DNA of 64,000 bases from Jeotgalibacillus sp. S-D1 (GTDB taxonomy: Bacteria > Bacillota > Bacilli > Bacillales > Jeotgalibacillaceae), in contig NZ_SMZR01000003.1 in assembly GCF_004358665.1 (NCBI RefSeq), positions 124,001 to 188,000 on the forward strand, read 5' to 3'. Below, piece by piece: positions 53,044 through 63,998 of this stretch (positions within the stretch are counted from its first letter, which is position 1; every line of letters begins with the position of its first letter). Both the position numbers and the translations under genes were made by a program. The notes beneath the pieces were generated by a model that was not told where the DNA came from, made no database searches, and saw only the letters and a list, made by a program, of their open reading frames with translations.

Positions 53044-54534
53044 ATGTCAGGTATAGACAAACAGAAAATAGTGGACAGTGTACCGCAACGAGGATTTTTT
53101 GGTCAGCCTCGAGGTCTGTTCACCCTGTTCTTTACGGAATTTTGGGAGCGATTTTCCTATTACGGGATGAGAGCAATCCTTGTTTTTTATATGTATTACG
53201 AGGTGTCAAAGGGTGGACTGGGATTAGATGAGTCAACAGCTCTTGCCATCATGTCCATCTACGGCTCATTGGTTTATATGTCGGGTGTCATCGGCGGATG
53301 GCTTGCCGACAGACTCTTCGGAACATCCAAGGCGGTCTTTTATGGCGGAATACTGATTATGTTTGGTCATATTGTGCTTGCGATTCCGGGCAGCCTGGCC
53401 ATGTTTTTTGTATCAATGGTCCTGATTGTTCTTGGGACAGGCTTGCTGAAGCCCAATGTGTCGAGCATTGTTGGAGAAATGTACAGTGAAACAGATAATC
53501 GCCGCGATGCCGGCTTTAGTATTTTTTACATGGGGATCAACCTTGGTGCTTTTATTTCTCCATTAATTGTTGGGGAAGTTATGAAGACAAGCTTCCACCT
53601 TGGATTTGGTATTGCTGCCATCGGAATGTTTTTCGGGCTCATGGTTTTCATGTTGACCCGGAAAAAGAATCTTGGCCTCGCAGGAACGACTGTGCCAAAC
53701 CCGATGTCGCCTGCTGAAAAAAAGAAAACCTATACAATTTTCGCACTGAGTGCTGTTGTAATTGGTGCATTGGTCGCAGTTGGAATTCCAATGGGATTTG
53801 TGACGTTTGATGTTTTCATCGCACTTGTCGGTATTTTTGGTCTCGCCATACCAACCATTTATTTTGTGGTCATGTACCGCAGTCCAAAAACAACAGCAGT
53901 CGAGCGGTCAAGGCTTATTGCCTACATTCCTCTTTTCATTGCCTCGGTGATGTTCTGGGCGATACAGGAGCAGGGATCGACCATTTTGGCCGTGTATGCT
54001 GATAAACGTACCAATCTTGAATTTTTAGGGTTGACCATCTCGCCAGCCTGGTTCCAGTCGCTGAATCCGTTGTTTATTATTACGCTGGCGCCTGTTTTTG
54101 CCTGGTTCTGGGTTAAGCTTGGCGAACGTCAGCCGACCGTTCCTGTTAAGTTTTCATTGTCACTTTTGCTTGCAGGATTATCCTTCCTTGTGATTCTGGT
54201 ACCTGGTTATTTTGGAGGCTCAGAAGCGCTGGTAAATCCATTATGGCTCGTACTGAGTTATTTTATTGTCGTGCTGGGTGAACTATGTCTGTCACCAGTC
54301 GGGCTGTCCGCTACAACCAAGTTAGCACCGGCTGCCTTTTCTGCTCAAACAATGAGCCTGTGGTTCCTTTCAAATGCAGCAGCTCAAGCGATCAATGCTC
54401 AGGTTGTAAAGTTTTATTCTGAAGAAACAGAAATGCTTTACTTTGGAGCAATAGGCGGTATATCGATTGTATTAAGTATTGTGCTCTTTTTAATGGCTCC
54501 GAAAATTCAGGGGTATATGAAAGGGTTAAAGTAG
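53044..54534 (+). CDS. proton-dependent oligopeptide transporter (POT/PTR2)
   Basis: This 496-residue MFS transporter imports di- and tripeptides with protons. The family signatures are present: TEFWERFSYYGMRAILVFY (ExxERFxYYG), GLLKPNVSSIVG, FYMGINLGAFISP and FWAIQEQGSTI. About 14 membrane helices are predicted. ATG 53044 follows AAAGGAGATGACATT. It is the peptide importer nearest to pepT but not linked to it. A repeat follows before the convergent acyl-CoA ligase gene. Confidence 0.95.
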   Translation: MSGIDKQKIVDSVPQRGFFGQPRGLFTLFFTEFWERFSYYGMRAILVFYMYYEVSKGGLGLDESTALAIMSIYGSLVYMSGVIGGWLADRLFGTSKAVFYGGILIMFGHIVLAIPGSLAMFFVSMVLIVLGTGLLKPNVSSIVGEMYSETDNRRDAGFSIFYMGINLGAFISPLIVGEVMKTSFHLGFGIAAIGMFFGLMVFMLTRKKNLGLAGTTVPNPMSPAEKKKTYTIFALSAVVIGALVAVGIPMGFVTFDVFIALVGIFGLAIPTIYFVVMYRSPKTTAVERSRLIAYIPLFIASVMFWAIQEQGSTILAVYADKRTNLEFLGLTISPAWFQSLNPLFIITLAPVFAWFWVKLGERQPTVPVKFSLSLLLAGLSFLVILVPGYFGGSEALVNPLWLVLSYFIVVLGELCLSPVGLSATTKLAPAAFSAQTMSLWFLSNAAAQAINAQVVKFYSEETEMLYFGAIGGISIVLSIVLFLMAPKIQGYMKGLK

Positions 54535-54559
54535 GACGTGAAGGAATAAGAAGTGGGCC

Positions 54560-54690
54560 GGTTGATTTCCGCTGCAGGAGCTCGCTTTCCGCGGGGCGGG
54601 GGTGAGCCATCTTCAACGCCCTGCGTTTCAGAGGTCTCACCTCTCCCGCTACATCCCGCAGGAGTCTCGCACCTTCAGCTACAATCAACC
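54560..54690. repeat. large intergenic inverted repeat (copy H)
   Basis: Begins GGTTGATTTCCGCTGCAGGA and ends ACAATCAACC. Internal blocks CGCGGGGCGGGGGTGAGCC, GAGGTCTCACCTCTCCCGC and GCAGGAGTCTCGCACC match copy F in the opposite orientation. Confidence 0.8.
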
Positions 54691-54728
54691 TGTGCAACTA
54701 TCAGAAACTTAGTTTAAAAATAGCTTCT

Positions 54729-54773
54729 AAAAAAGGAAAATGGCTCTGTTATGCAGAGTCATTTTCCTTTTTC
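54729..54773. terminator. bidirectional terminator between the POT and acyl-CoA ligase genes
   Basis: AAAAAGGAAAATGGCTCTG and CAGAGTCATTTTCCTTTTT form a 19-bp near-perfect stem between convergent genes. Confidence 0.88.
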
Positions 54774-54793
54774 GTTTAAAATGATGAATTTGT

Positions 54794-56440
54794 TCAGGCC
54801 TGTCCGGTTTCAACTTCTGCTTTTTTCACCGACATTTCCCGAAGCAGATACTTTTGGATTTTTCCTGAAGCGGTCATGGGATAGGAATCGACAAATTCAA
54901 TGTATTTTGGAATTTTATGATGAGAAATTTTTCCTTTGCAATAGTTTCTCAGTTCCTCAGAATCCAGTTGTTCTTTATCTTTCAGAATGATCCATGCCAT
55001 CAGTTCTTCCCCATACTTCGGATCCGGTACTCCAACCACTTGAACATCCTGAATAGACGGATGCTGATAGAGAAACTCTTCAATCTCCCGCGGATAGACA
55101 TTTTCTCCACCGCGTATGATCATATCCTTAATCCTTCCTGTAATTTCAATGTATCCATCTTTATCAAAAATTGCGATATCGCCTGTGTGCAGCCAGCCAT
55201 CTTCATCAATCGCAGCGCGTGTGGCTTCTTCATTTTTGTAATAGCCCTTCATGATCAGATATCCTCTCGTGCAAAGCTCTCCCGGAACGCCTGCCGGGAC
55301 CTCCTCTCCTGTCACAGGATCAATAATTTTCACCTCGACATGAGGGTGTGGCTTGCCGACAGTAGCTACACGTTTTTCAATGGCATCATGGGATGTGGTC
55401 TGTGTGATTACGGGTGATGACTCGGTCTGCCCGTAGCAAATTGTAATTTCATCTGCCCCCATATCGTTAATGACTTTTTTCATCACTTCGATTGGACAGG
55501 GAGAGCCAGCCATAATACCGGTTCGAAGAGTTGATGTATCATATTTTGAATAATCAGGGTGATTTAATTCTGCAATAAACATGGTTGGTACGCCGTGCAG
55601 CCCTGTACATTTTTCGTCCTGAACCGCCTGCAGCACACGTCCGGGATCAAACTGCTCCAAGAGCACCATCGTTGTTCCGTGGGTAACTGCCGCGAGGGTG
55701 CCGAGAACACAGCCAAAACAGTGAAAAAAAGGAACCGGAATACACAGCCTGTCATTTGGCGTCAGATTCATAAAATCACCGATGATCTGGCCGTTATTGA
55801 CAATATTCATATGAGTCAGCATGACCCCCTTAGGGAATCCTGTCGTGCCAGAAGTATATTGAATATTAATCACATCATCCCAGTGAAGCGCTTTCATTCT
55901 TTCGTTCAGTTGTTCCTCCGTAATGGACTCGGCAAGTGCTTCAAATTCGCTCCAGGTGTATATGCCCGAATATTCGTTTTCACTCATAACGATCACCCGT
56001 TTTAAAAAGGGAAGCGCTGAGCAGTTCAAGTCACCTTTATTCGAACCAGCCAGTTCCGGACAAATGGAATTAATAATATCTATGTAAGAAGTTCCTTTAA
56101 ATTCTTCTCCTAAAATAAGTGTCGTAGCATCTGATTGTTCCAGCAAATACGTTAATTCATTTTCCTGGTAATTGGTATTGACGGTGACCAGCACAGCCCC
56201 CATCTTACCTGTTGCAAACTGGCTTAAAAGCCATTCCCGTTTATTGTCTGACCAGATCGCAACGTGCTCGCCCTTGGCAATCCCCATCCCCATGAAGGCC
56301 CTGGCTAAGCGGTCGGTTTCTTCATCAAACTCCCGGTACGTTTTCCGAATGCCATGCTCCGGATAGACGTATGCTTCTGTTGACGGATTTGCTTTTGCAA
56401 TCTCCCTGACTACTCCCCCTACTGTCTGGTGCTTTAACAT
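54794..56440 (-). CDS. acyl-CoA synthetase (AMP-forming fatty acid-CoA ligase family)
   Basis: A 548-residue ANL-superfamily enzyme. The P-loop-like motif YTSGTTGFPKGVMLTH is near residue 195; the adenine motif is ITICYGQTESSPV; the hinge and gate motifs are GWLHTGDIAIFDKDGYIEIT and GRIKDMIIRGGENVYP, and the catalytic Lys is in TASGKIQK. It activates a carboxylic acid to acyl-CoA; similarity is to YngI-type medium/long-chain ligases. ATG 56440 is 9 nt after AAAGGGG; GTG 56446 is a weaker choice. It is monocistronic. Confidence 0.92.
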   Translation of the reverse strand: MLKHQTVGGVVREIAKANPSTEAYVYPEHGIRKTYREFDEETDRLARAFMGMGIAKGEHVAIWSDNKREWLLSQFATGKMGAVLVTVNTNYQENELTYLLEQSDATTLILGEEFKGTSYIDIINSICPELAGSNKGDLNCSALPFLKRVIVMSENEYSGIYTWSEFEALAESITEEQLNERMKALHWDDVINIQYTSGTTGFPKGVMLTHMNIVNNGQIIGDFMNLTPNDRLCIPVPFFHCFGCVLGTLAAVTHGTTMVLLEQFDPGRVLQAVQDEKCTGLHGVPTMFIAELNHPDYSKYDTSTLRTGIMAGSPCPIEVMKKVINDMGADEITICYGQTESSPVITQTTSHDAIEKRVATVGKPHPHVEVKIIDPVTGEEVPAGVPGELCTRGYLIMKGYYKNEEATRAAIDEDGWLHTGDIAIFDKDGYIEITGRIKDMIIRGGENVYPREIEEFLYQHPSIQDVQVVGVPDPKYGEELMAWIILKDKEQLDSEELRNYCKGKISHHKIPKYIEFVDSYPMTASGKIQKYLLREMSVKKAEVETGQA

Positions 56441-56595
56441 CCTCACATACCCCTTTCAAACTTATCCTGAATAAGGTAATATTATCATAAAATTCAGATT
56501 AATAGAGAGGGATCTTGTTGTTTTTGTAAATTAATACAGTTGCAGGGATCGGGATTTATTTAAAATGCTAAGGATTGCTTCTAAGGGGGATAGTT

Positions 56596-57201
56596 ATGAC
56601 ACATAAAACATCGGAAGAATTATTTAAAATAGATTGTGGGGATATTTATCTTCAGGAATTTTCAATTGAAGATGCAGATAATATATACAAAATATCAAAT
56701 CAATCTGAAATCAGCGAATTCCTGCCAGATTGGAAATCAACAAAAGAACAAAGAATAGATTGGGTCACAAATTACGAAATACCAGCAAATAAATCATTTC
56801 TTGATGCTGTTAAAAACACAGCCGATATTGAACAACATTTTTTAAAGCTAGGGGTGTTTATTAAGGCAACAGATGAATTTATTGGCTGGTGTTGTACTGG
56901 TATTAAAGAAGAGCTTCCGGCACCGAATAGAGAAATCATGTATGCAATCTCATCTAACTATCACAGGAAAGGCTATGCAACGAAAGCGTCTATCGGGTTA
57001 ATTAACTACTTGTTTACGAATACAAATGTAGAAACCATTAACGCATTAGCTTTAATTAATAATGTGTCATCAAATAAAGTAATTAAAAAATGTGAGTTCA
57101 CCCACCAAAATAAATTGACGATAGAGAATAAAATTTATAATCACTATACATTAAATAAGTCAGAGTGGAAGAAAAGCTTAACCTTCCACTCTGCCATTTA
57201 G
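56596..57201 (+). CDS. GNAT family N-acetyltransferase
   Basis: A 201-residue RimJ/RimL-like acetyltransferase: YLQEFSIEDADNIYKISNQS near the N-terminus, IMYAISSNYHRKGYATKASI with the acetyl-CoA pyrophosphate loop (HRKGYATKA), and ALALINNVSSNKVIKKCEF near the C-terminus. ATG 56596 follows AAGGGGGATAGTT. Base composition is clearly richer in A+T than its neighbours (many AAA, ATA and AAT codons), suggesting it came by transfer. The acceptor is not known. It sits between two convergent minus-strand genes with a repeat downstream. Confidence 0.88.
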   Translation: MTHKTSEELFKIDCGDIYLQEFSIEDADNIYKISNQSEISEFLPDWKSTKEQRIDWVTNYEIPANKSFLDAVKNTADIEQHFLKLGVFIKATDEFIGWCCTGIKEELPAPNREIMYAISSNYHRKGYATKASIGLINYLFTNTNVETINALALINNVSSNKVIKKCEFTHQNKLTIENKIYNHYTLNKSEWKKSLTFHSAI

Positions 57202-57213
57202 TTATTGGTGAGA

Positions 57214-57332
57214 GTTAATGACGCTTTGAGGATTGCAGCAGAAGGCGAGACTCCCTCGGGCTGCAGGATGACAGGTGAGACACGGAAGAGCGTTAACTCG
57301 AAGTGGCTCACCGCCTGAAGAAGACATTAACC
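57214..57332. repeat. large intergenic inverted repeat (copy I, diverged)
   Basis: Ends GTTAATG and CATTAAC are complementary. It contains GCAGAAGGCGAGACTCC, GATGACAGGTGAGACACGG and GAAGTGGCTCACCGCC. Shorter and more diverged than the other copies. Confidence 0.7.
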
Positions 57333-57370
57333 GGTCCTTTATAAAAACTAATTCAGAAACCTCCAGAAGA

Positions 57371-59911
57371 TCAACCCGCTTCTTCTCCCTCCTCAGCTTC
57401 TTTCTGACGGCTGGAGACCTTTTGATAGATGTAGGAGATCCCAAGAAGCATGATACCGAAGCAGAAATACGCCACAATTTTACTCGTTTCCGCTAAGAAG
57501 ATCAGGTCATATAAAAACAGCTTTCCGGTAGTAAGCAGCGTCAGGCCAAGCCCGATTCGACGGATGGATACGTATCGCTTTTTGAATCCGTATAAAATAT
57601 ACCCCACGGCAACCACCAGAAAAACTAAGCTGAATACAAAGCCCACATCCCCGAGCCTAAACTGAACGTTTAAAAATGCTGCCAGAATTCCTAATAGATA
57701 CACTGACAAAATGGTTGGATACAGCTCATAATTTTTATACTGCCGGAGGATATAAGAAACCAGCAGATCGCGTCCTGTTAAAAAGATCAAAATGTTAAAT
57801 CCAATTAATATGGCCAGGGCCAGATAATGAACAAAAGTATTTTGATTATAAAACGGCTCTAATGCAGGGATGGTAAAGGTAATGACAAGACCAATAAAGC
57901 TTCCAATTGCATACAATGCCAGACAATAGCGGCTAACGACCTCATCATACAGCAGGGTTACTTTTTTAAATACATAGCTCAGTCCAATGGATATAGAGGC
58001 AATCATAAGCCATTTATAAAAACCGAAATGGCTGAAAGAAACCGGAACCCATTCGTTGTAGCGATAGGTGCTTTCATAAAGTAAATAGATCCATATATTC
58101 GCAAGGGTAAAATATTTTAATCCAAGGATGAAAGTAGGAAATCCTTTAAATAAATAGGTGCTGTCTTTTTTCGTCTGATCCAGCACATAATAGACCGTTA
58201 CCAGCACCAGTCCTGCCATTATCATAAAGTACTTGAAGTTGAAGTATGGCGATATTTGGTATGCTAATGTCAGGTTATTCACGATTTCCATTAAGAAAGT
58301 AAACAGGGTCAAGCTGAAAATAACCCAGCCTGCTTTTTCAAGAAGTGCAAGCTTATAACGGTTTGCATAAAGCATAATAACGACACTTTCAACCAGCCAG
58401 CCCAGAGCAAGCCACTCAACGCCAAATTGAAACGGAATAATTAAAACCGCAAAGGTAATGGAGGTACCATAAAACAGCACCATCGTTCCCTTTTCCCTGC
58501 TTATCGTCCTCTCGACGAATCTGCCTAAGCCGAAATAGAGAACACAGAAAGCCAAAGCCAGAAGGCCTCTAAAATCCTCCCACTGCAGGGCATTAAATAA
58601 AGAATACATAACCAGGCAGCTGATAAATGTATTAAATGCCAACAAGGTGACATCCAGCCACTTTAAAGCCACCTTATGTTTAAATGGATAGCCAATGGTA
58701 ACGATCAAGTAAAGAGAAAATGTCAAAACAGAATACAGCATGCTTACCCCATTGCTCGGCGAAATAACAAGAAGAACGAGCAGTGATGGGATATTACATA
58801 AAAAACTTATATAATGAACGACACTCCACTGTTTTTGGAATGAAATCCAGAGAATAGATAAATTAAGGATCAGAATATACGCCATGGCAGCATATACTGC
58901 CGCGCCATTAATCCCAAAGGCAAATAAGTACGAGTAAAATGGGATGTATCCGCCGATCAGGCCAAATGAAATAATGGTTCTGGAATGATAGCGAAGCGAA
59001 AGGACAACAGCAGCTGCGGTTACGATAACCGATAAGCCCAATGCCGCTGCCAGTCCGATGATTTCGAGCAGAAAATAACAAAAGAAAATGGAACCATATA
59101 AAACCGACACCCCGCCTCCTATCAATCCCAAAGCGAAGGTCTGCTTGTTTTTCCGGTAAAGCCATTCACCGCCGGCAAGCATGAGAAGGCCCAGCACAAA
59201 AAACATGCCGCCTTTAATATAGTCATTAAACCAATTCGTATAGGAATGCCTGAACGCTGCCGCCACACCGAAGATAATCAGCAAAATCCCAAGCTTATTG
59301 ATCCAGTTTAAGCCGATTTTCATTTCAATTTGATTTTGTTTCACTCTTTTTTGAATGACTTCCTCGGTCAGCTCTTCTGCAGCCAGTTCATCATAACGTT
59401 CAGAAAAACCCTCAAGCATCATCTCTTCCCGCTTAGCCAGATGAGCGCGTTCAGTTTTAATGCTTTCATTTATTTCAATGGACAGCGCTTCAATCTTATT
59501 CAAAAGCGACTGCTTTTCCTCCCGAAATGCTTTATTGGTTCGTTCCTTTAACCCCATGATCTCTCTTTTGGACTCATCCTCGAGAATTTTAAGCCGGTTT
59601 TGTTCAGGGTTTATTTTATTTCCGAAGTAGGTATGTATTTTTTGTTTAGAAACTTTTAAAATCGATAATTTCTCGTCCAGCATCTGCTCCTGCAGGGCGT
59701 AACGCAGCTTTTGGTTTTCCATTTCCAGCTGCCGATGCTTTTCATTTAAGTCATGCAGCTTTTGCCGAAACTCACTGTCACTTTTCCGAAGCAGCTGATT
59801 TTCCTTGAGCATATCATTGGATTCATACTCTTTTATTGCAGCATCAAATTCTTTAGCAAGCTTTGCCTGCTCCATTCGCATTTTAATAAGCTGTTCCTTT
59901 AAATCTTCCAC
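57371..59911 (-). CDS. DUF2339 family polytopic membrane protein with N-terminal coiled coil
   Basis: This 846-residue protein has a cytoplasmic coiled coil over residues about 1-200 (DLKEQLIKMRMEQAKLAKEF, then DSEFRQKLHDLNEKHRQLEM) and then around 22-24 membrane helices, starting at WINKLGILLIIFGVAAAF. This is the DUF2339 layout. The function is unknown; a large membrane platform is all that can be said. GTG 59911 follows TAGGAGGGACGCAG; the frame extends to ATG 59935 without RBS. It is monocistronic and ends 39 nt beyond a repeat. Confidence 0.88.
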   Translation of the reverse strand: MEDLKEQLIKMRMEQAKLAKEFDAAIKEYESNDMLKENQLLRKSDSEFRQKLHDLNEKHRQLEMENQKLRYALQEQMLDEKLSILKVSKQKIHTYFGNKINPEQNRLKILEDESKREIMGLKERTNKAFREEKQSLLNKIEALSIEINESIKTERAHLAKREEMMLEGFSERYDELAAEELTEEVIQKRVKQNQIEMKIGLNWINKLGILLIIFGVAAAFRHSYTNWFNDYIKGGMFFVLGLLMLAGGEWLYRKNKQTFALGLIGGGVSVLYGSIFFCYFLLEIIGLAAALGLSVIVTAAAVVLSLRYHSRTIISFGLIGGYIPFYSYLFAFGINGAAVYAAMAYILILNLSILWISFQKQWSVVHYISFLCNIPSLLVLLVISPSNGVSMLYSVLTFSLYLIVTIGYPFKHKVALKWLDVTLLAFNTFISCLVMYSLFNALQWEDFRGLLALAFCVLYFGLGRFVERTISREKGTMVLFYGTSITFAVLIIPFQFGVEWLALGWLVESVVIMLYANRYKLALLEKAGWVIFSLTLFTFLMEIVNNLTLAYQISPYFNFKYFMIMAGLVLVTVYYVLDQTKKDSTYLFKGFPTFILGLKYFTLANIWIYLLYESTYRYNEWVPVSFSHFGFYKWLMIASISIGLSYVFKKVTLLYDEVVSRYCLALYAIGSFIGLVITFTIPALEPFYNQNTFVHYLALAILIGFNILIFLTGRDLLVSYILRQYKNYELYPTILSVYLLGILAAFLNVQFRLGDVGFVFSLVFLVVAVGYILYGFKKRYVSIRRIGLGLTLLTTGKLFLYDLIFLAETSKIVAYFCFGIMLLGISYIYQKVSSRQKEAEEGEEAG

Positions 59912-60094
59912 CTGCGTCCCTCCTAAAACATGCATCTAATGACTGATTAATTCACTGATTCAAGTGTACTATATATACAGGTTAAAAAAGCTATAATTTA
60001 ACACTAATAGTTTCTTTTTACTTTTATCATATTGGAATTCGACTCGCATTATTCTGCTCTGCTACACTTAAAATAGAGATTGAAAGGGAGTGAC

Positions 60095-60664
60095 ATGATG
60101 GTGTGGTTTCAGCGTTTGTCTCAATTCTTTTATCGTTATGGAAATGTCTATACATTATTGATTGCCCTCGTTTTATTTGCTGTTTTCATCGGGGTCGTGC
60201 TGCCTGCTGAAAGCGAAAAATCAGCCCAGCAAACCGGCAGCAGCCGTTCTCCGGACACTGCTCTGTTTTACCAAGCAGATGAGCTGTATTCCATCGCTGA
60301 AGAATATGGAGAAGAAGGACGTTCTGCCTATGTGAAAGCCCGTTACACATTCGATATCGCCTGGCCTTTAGCCTATACTTTTTTTCTGACTGCAGCCCTT
60401 TCATTTTTCTTAAGAAGCATGCCCGCTTCAAGATGGAAGCTTCTCAACCTGCTCCCGGCAGCCGGCATGGCCCTTGATTTTTTAGAGAATACGGGTACTT
60501 CCATCGTCATGCTCCGGTTTCCATCCGAAACGCCGGTGATTGCTCACATTACTCCTTTTTTCACTTTGTTTAAGTGGCTGAGCATCTATGCAAGCTTCGG
60601 ATTATTGGTTGTGGCGTTTATTTATTGGGTGGTGTACAGCATCAAGAAAAGAAGAAAAAAATAA
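60095..60664 (+). CDS. membrane protein of unknown function
   Basis: A 189-residue protein. A first membrane helix (YTLLIALVLFAVFIGVVLPA) is followed by a roughly 65-residue external segment with DTALFYQADELYSIAEEYGE and then three more helices (WPLAYTFFLTAALSFFL, LLPAAGMALDFLENTG, IYASFGLLVVAFIYWVVYS), ending in a basic tail (KKRRKK). ATG 60095 follows AAAGGGAGTGAC. It lies before the amylase gene but in a separate unit. I do not recognise a family. Confidence 0.7.
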   Translation: MMVWFQRLSQFFYRYGNVYTLLIALVLFAVFIGVVLPAESEKSAQQTGSSRSPDTALFYQADELYSIAEEYGEEGRSAYVKARYTFDIAWPLAYTFFLTAALSFFLRSMPASRWKLLNLLPAAGMALDFLENTGTSIVMLRFPSETPVIAHITPFFTLFKWLSIYASFGLLVVAFIYWVVYSIKKRRKK

Positions 60665-60712
60665 CGGATGGTATTTACAGGAATTCAACCGACTTTCTTA
60701 AATTAAATGGTT

Positions 60713-62297
<1,585 letters not shown>

Positions 62298-62343
62298 ACG
62301 AAAAAAGCTTAGGACAAAACAGTATCATAATTTTAAATGTGGT

Positions 62344-62428
62344 GGTTGATTTCCACTGCTGGCACTCGCTTTCCGTGGGGCTCACCGTCCGCCCCGCGGA
62401 AAGCCTCCGTCTGCAGCGGAAATGAACC
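62344..62428. repeat. intergenic inverted repeat (copy J, short form)
   Basis: Begins GGTTGATTTCCACTGCTGGC, contains TTTCCGTGGGGCTCACCG and CCCCGCGGAAAGCCTCCG, and ends GCGGAAATGAACC. The ends and the centre are complementary. About half the length of copies C to H. Confidence 0.75.
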
Positions 62429-62482
62429 GGCCCCCATTTTAAGACTTTCAATATACCTTCGCTACCTCATATTATTCTCAGA

Positions 62483-63088
62483 CTATCCCAAACGGTAAAT
62501 TAAAAACCGTTCATTTTCGTTTTTCTCATAGAGGCCAGGTACCTTAACCTCCATTAAGAGATTAAAGGCTGTTTGATCGTTTAGATATTGCAGATATTCT
62601 GCTGTAGGATAATAAAGAATAATGTCGATGGGACGCGGCTCTTTTTCATTGGATATGATGATATTATTCATCACCCTGATAAAGAGCTGAATGGAAAACG
62701 GATTAAAAAAATAAAATTTATTCTGAGCTGACTCTACTTGGTATTCCTCTGCCAGACATCGTTCAAATCGAATGTTTGCTTCAGCGTTTTTTCTTTTGGC
62801 GAGGTAGCTTGCCTGATTTTCAAGCGCCTCCTGATATAAGTGGCCGCTTGCTTCAATTCCAGTAACGGACAAGCCTGTTCGGTGATGAAGAAAAAAAGAT
62901 ACCCTCCCTTTCCCGCAGCCGTAATCCACTAATTCATCTTTTTTTGACAACGTATATTCCCTGCACAGCGCTTCAAGCGCTTCGTAGGGTGTGGCCTCAT
63001 ATTGATTTTGATGGACGCTGCTGCTTAACACATGCAATCCGTTTGTAGGATTAATTCTCAGCAGTCTGTCATATTCGTGATCATTCAT
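62483..63088 (-). CDS. class I SAM-dependent methyltransferase
   Basis: This 201-residue protein has a Rossmann SAM site: KKDELVDYGCGKGRVSFFLH with the GxGxG loop near residue 60. The acidic end of strand two reads VTGIEASG. After it come RFERCLAEEYQV and KFYFFNPFS. It starts at ATG 63088, and the next gene is YitT-like 25 nt upstream. The substrate is not known; the DYGCGKG form is found in small uncharacterised Bacillus methyltransferases. Confidence 0.85.
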   Translation of the reverse strand: MNDHEYDRLLRINPTNGLHVLSSSVHQNQYEATPYEALEALCREYTLSKKDELVDYGCGKGRVSFFLHHRTGLSVTGIEASGHLYQEALENQASYLAKRKNAEANIRFERCLAEEYQVESAQNKFYFFNPFSIQLFIRVMNNIIISNEKEPRPIDIILYYPTAEYLQYLNDQTAFNLLMEVKVPGLYEKNENERFLIYRLG

Positions 63089-63113
63089 TAGCTGGTCTCC
63101 TTACATTCTTAGA

Positions 63114-63998
63114 TCAATGAATGTCTTTTTTCTTAAATCTCCCGCCGCGCACCTCTGTAATGTCCGCGACCGCCAAAAAGGCCGTGGGATCCAGTTCATC
63201 TACAAGAGACTTCAGCTTTGCTTCTTCCAGTCTGGTGACGATGCAAAACACCACTTTTTTTGTATCACCCGAGTAAGCTCCCTCACCGTGAAAATAGGTA
63301 ACGCCTCTTCCAAGCCTTGCATTGATGGCATCTCCAATTTCCTGGTATTCGTCGCTGATAATCCAGGCTGATTTTGACTGTTCCATTCCCTGTACGACGG
63401 CGTCAATTGATTTAGAGGCAACAACATACGCCAGTATGGAATACATCGCACGGTCCCAGCTAAACACAAACCCTGCCGCACTTAAAATAAACAGGTTAAA
63501 GAACATCACAATTTCGCCTACTGAGAACGGCACTTTTTTATTAATTAAGATTGCCAATATTTCCGTGCCATCCAACGCACCGCCGTAGCGGATCACAAGG
63601 CCAATCCCAAGTCCAAGTACCATACCGCCAAAAAAGGTGGCCAGCAGAATGTCATCTGTAAAAGCAGGTACGGGATGCAGCAGCACAGTAAAGATTGATA
63701 GCAGCAAGATGCCAAATGTAGTAGATACTGCAAAGGTTTTACCAATTTGTTTGTATCCGATATAGACAAATGGAAGGTTCAATACAAAGAGAACAATTCC
63801 AAGTTTTAATCCGGTAATGTGCGAGAGCATGATGGAGATACCGGTAATTCCGCCATCAATAACCTGGTTTGGAACCAGAAAGATTTCAAGCCCAACGGCC
63901 ATTAATAAAGCCCCGATGCTGATGGCTATTCCCCGTTTAACGATGGCCGCAGGGGATAATTTACTATGTTTTATTTTCTTATGAGTGTCGTTATTCAT
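63114..63998 (-). CDS. YitT family membrane protein (DUF161 + DUF2179)
   Basis: A 294-residue protein: five membrane helices over residues about 15-180 (GIAISIGALLMAVGLEIFLV then PNQVIDGGITGISIML, and GLVIRYGGALDGTEILAILI), followed by a cytoplasmic DUF2179 domain (SKSAWIISDEYQEIGDAINA, ending DPTAFLAVADITEVRGGRF). This is the YitT/YvjA layout; the role in Bacilli is not established. The start ATG 63998 is near the right edge, so its RBS is outside the window. Confidence 0.9.
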   Translation of the reverse strand: MNNDTHKKIKHSKLSPAAIVKRGIAISIGALLMAVGLEIFLVPNQVIDGGITGISIMLSHITGLKLGIVLFVLNLPFVYIGYKQIGKTFAVSTTFGILLLSIFTVLLHPVPAFTDDILLATFFGGMVLGLGIGLVIRYGGALDGTEILAILINKKVPFSVGEIVMFFNLFILSAAGFVFSWDRAMYSILAYVVASKSIDAVVQGMEQSKSAWIISDEYQEIGDAINARLGRGVTYFHGEGAYSGDTKKVVFCIVTRLEEAKLKSLVDELDPTAFLAVADITEVRGGRFKKKDIH

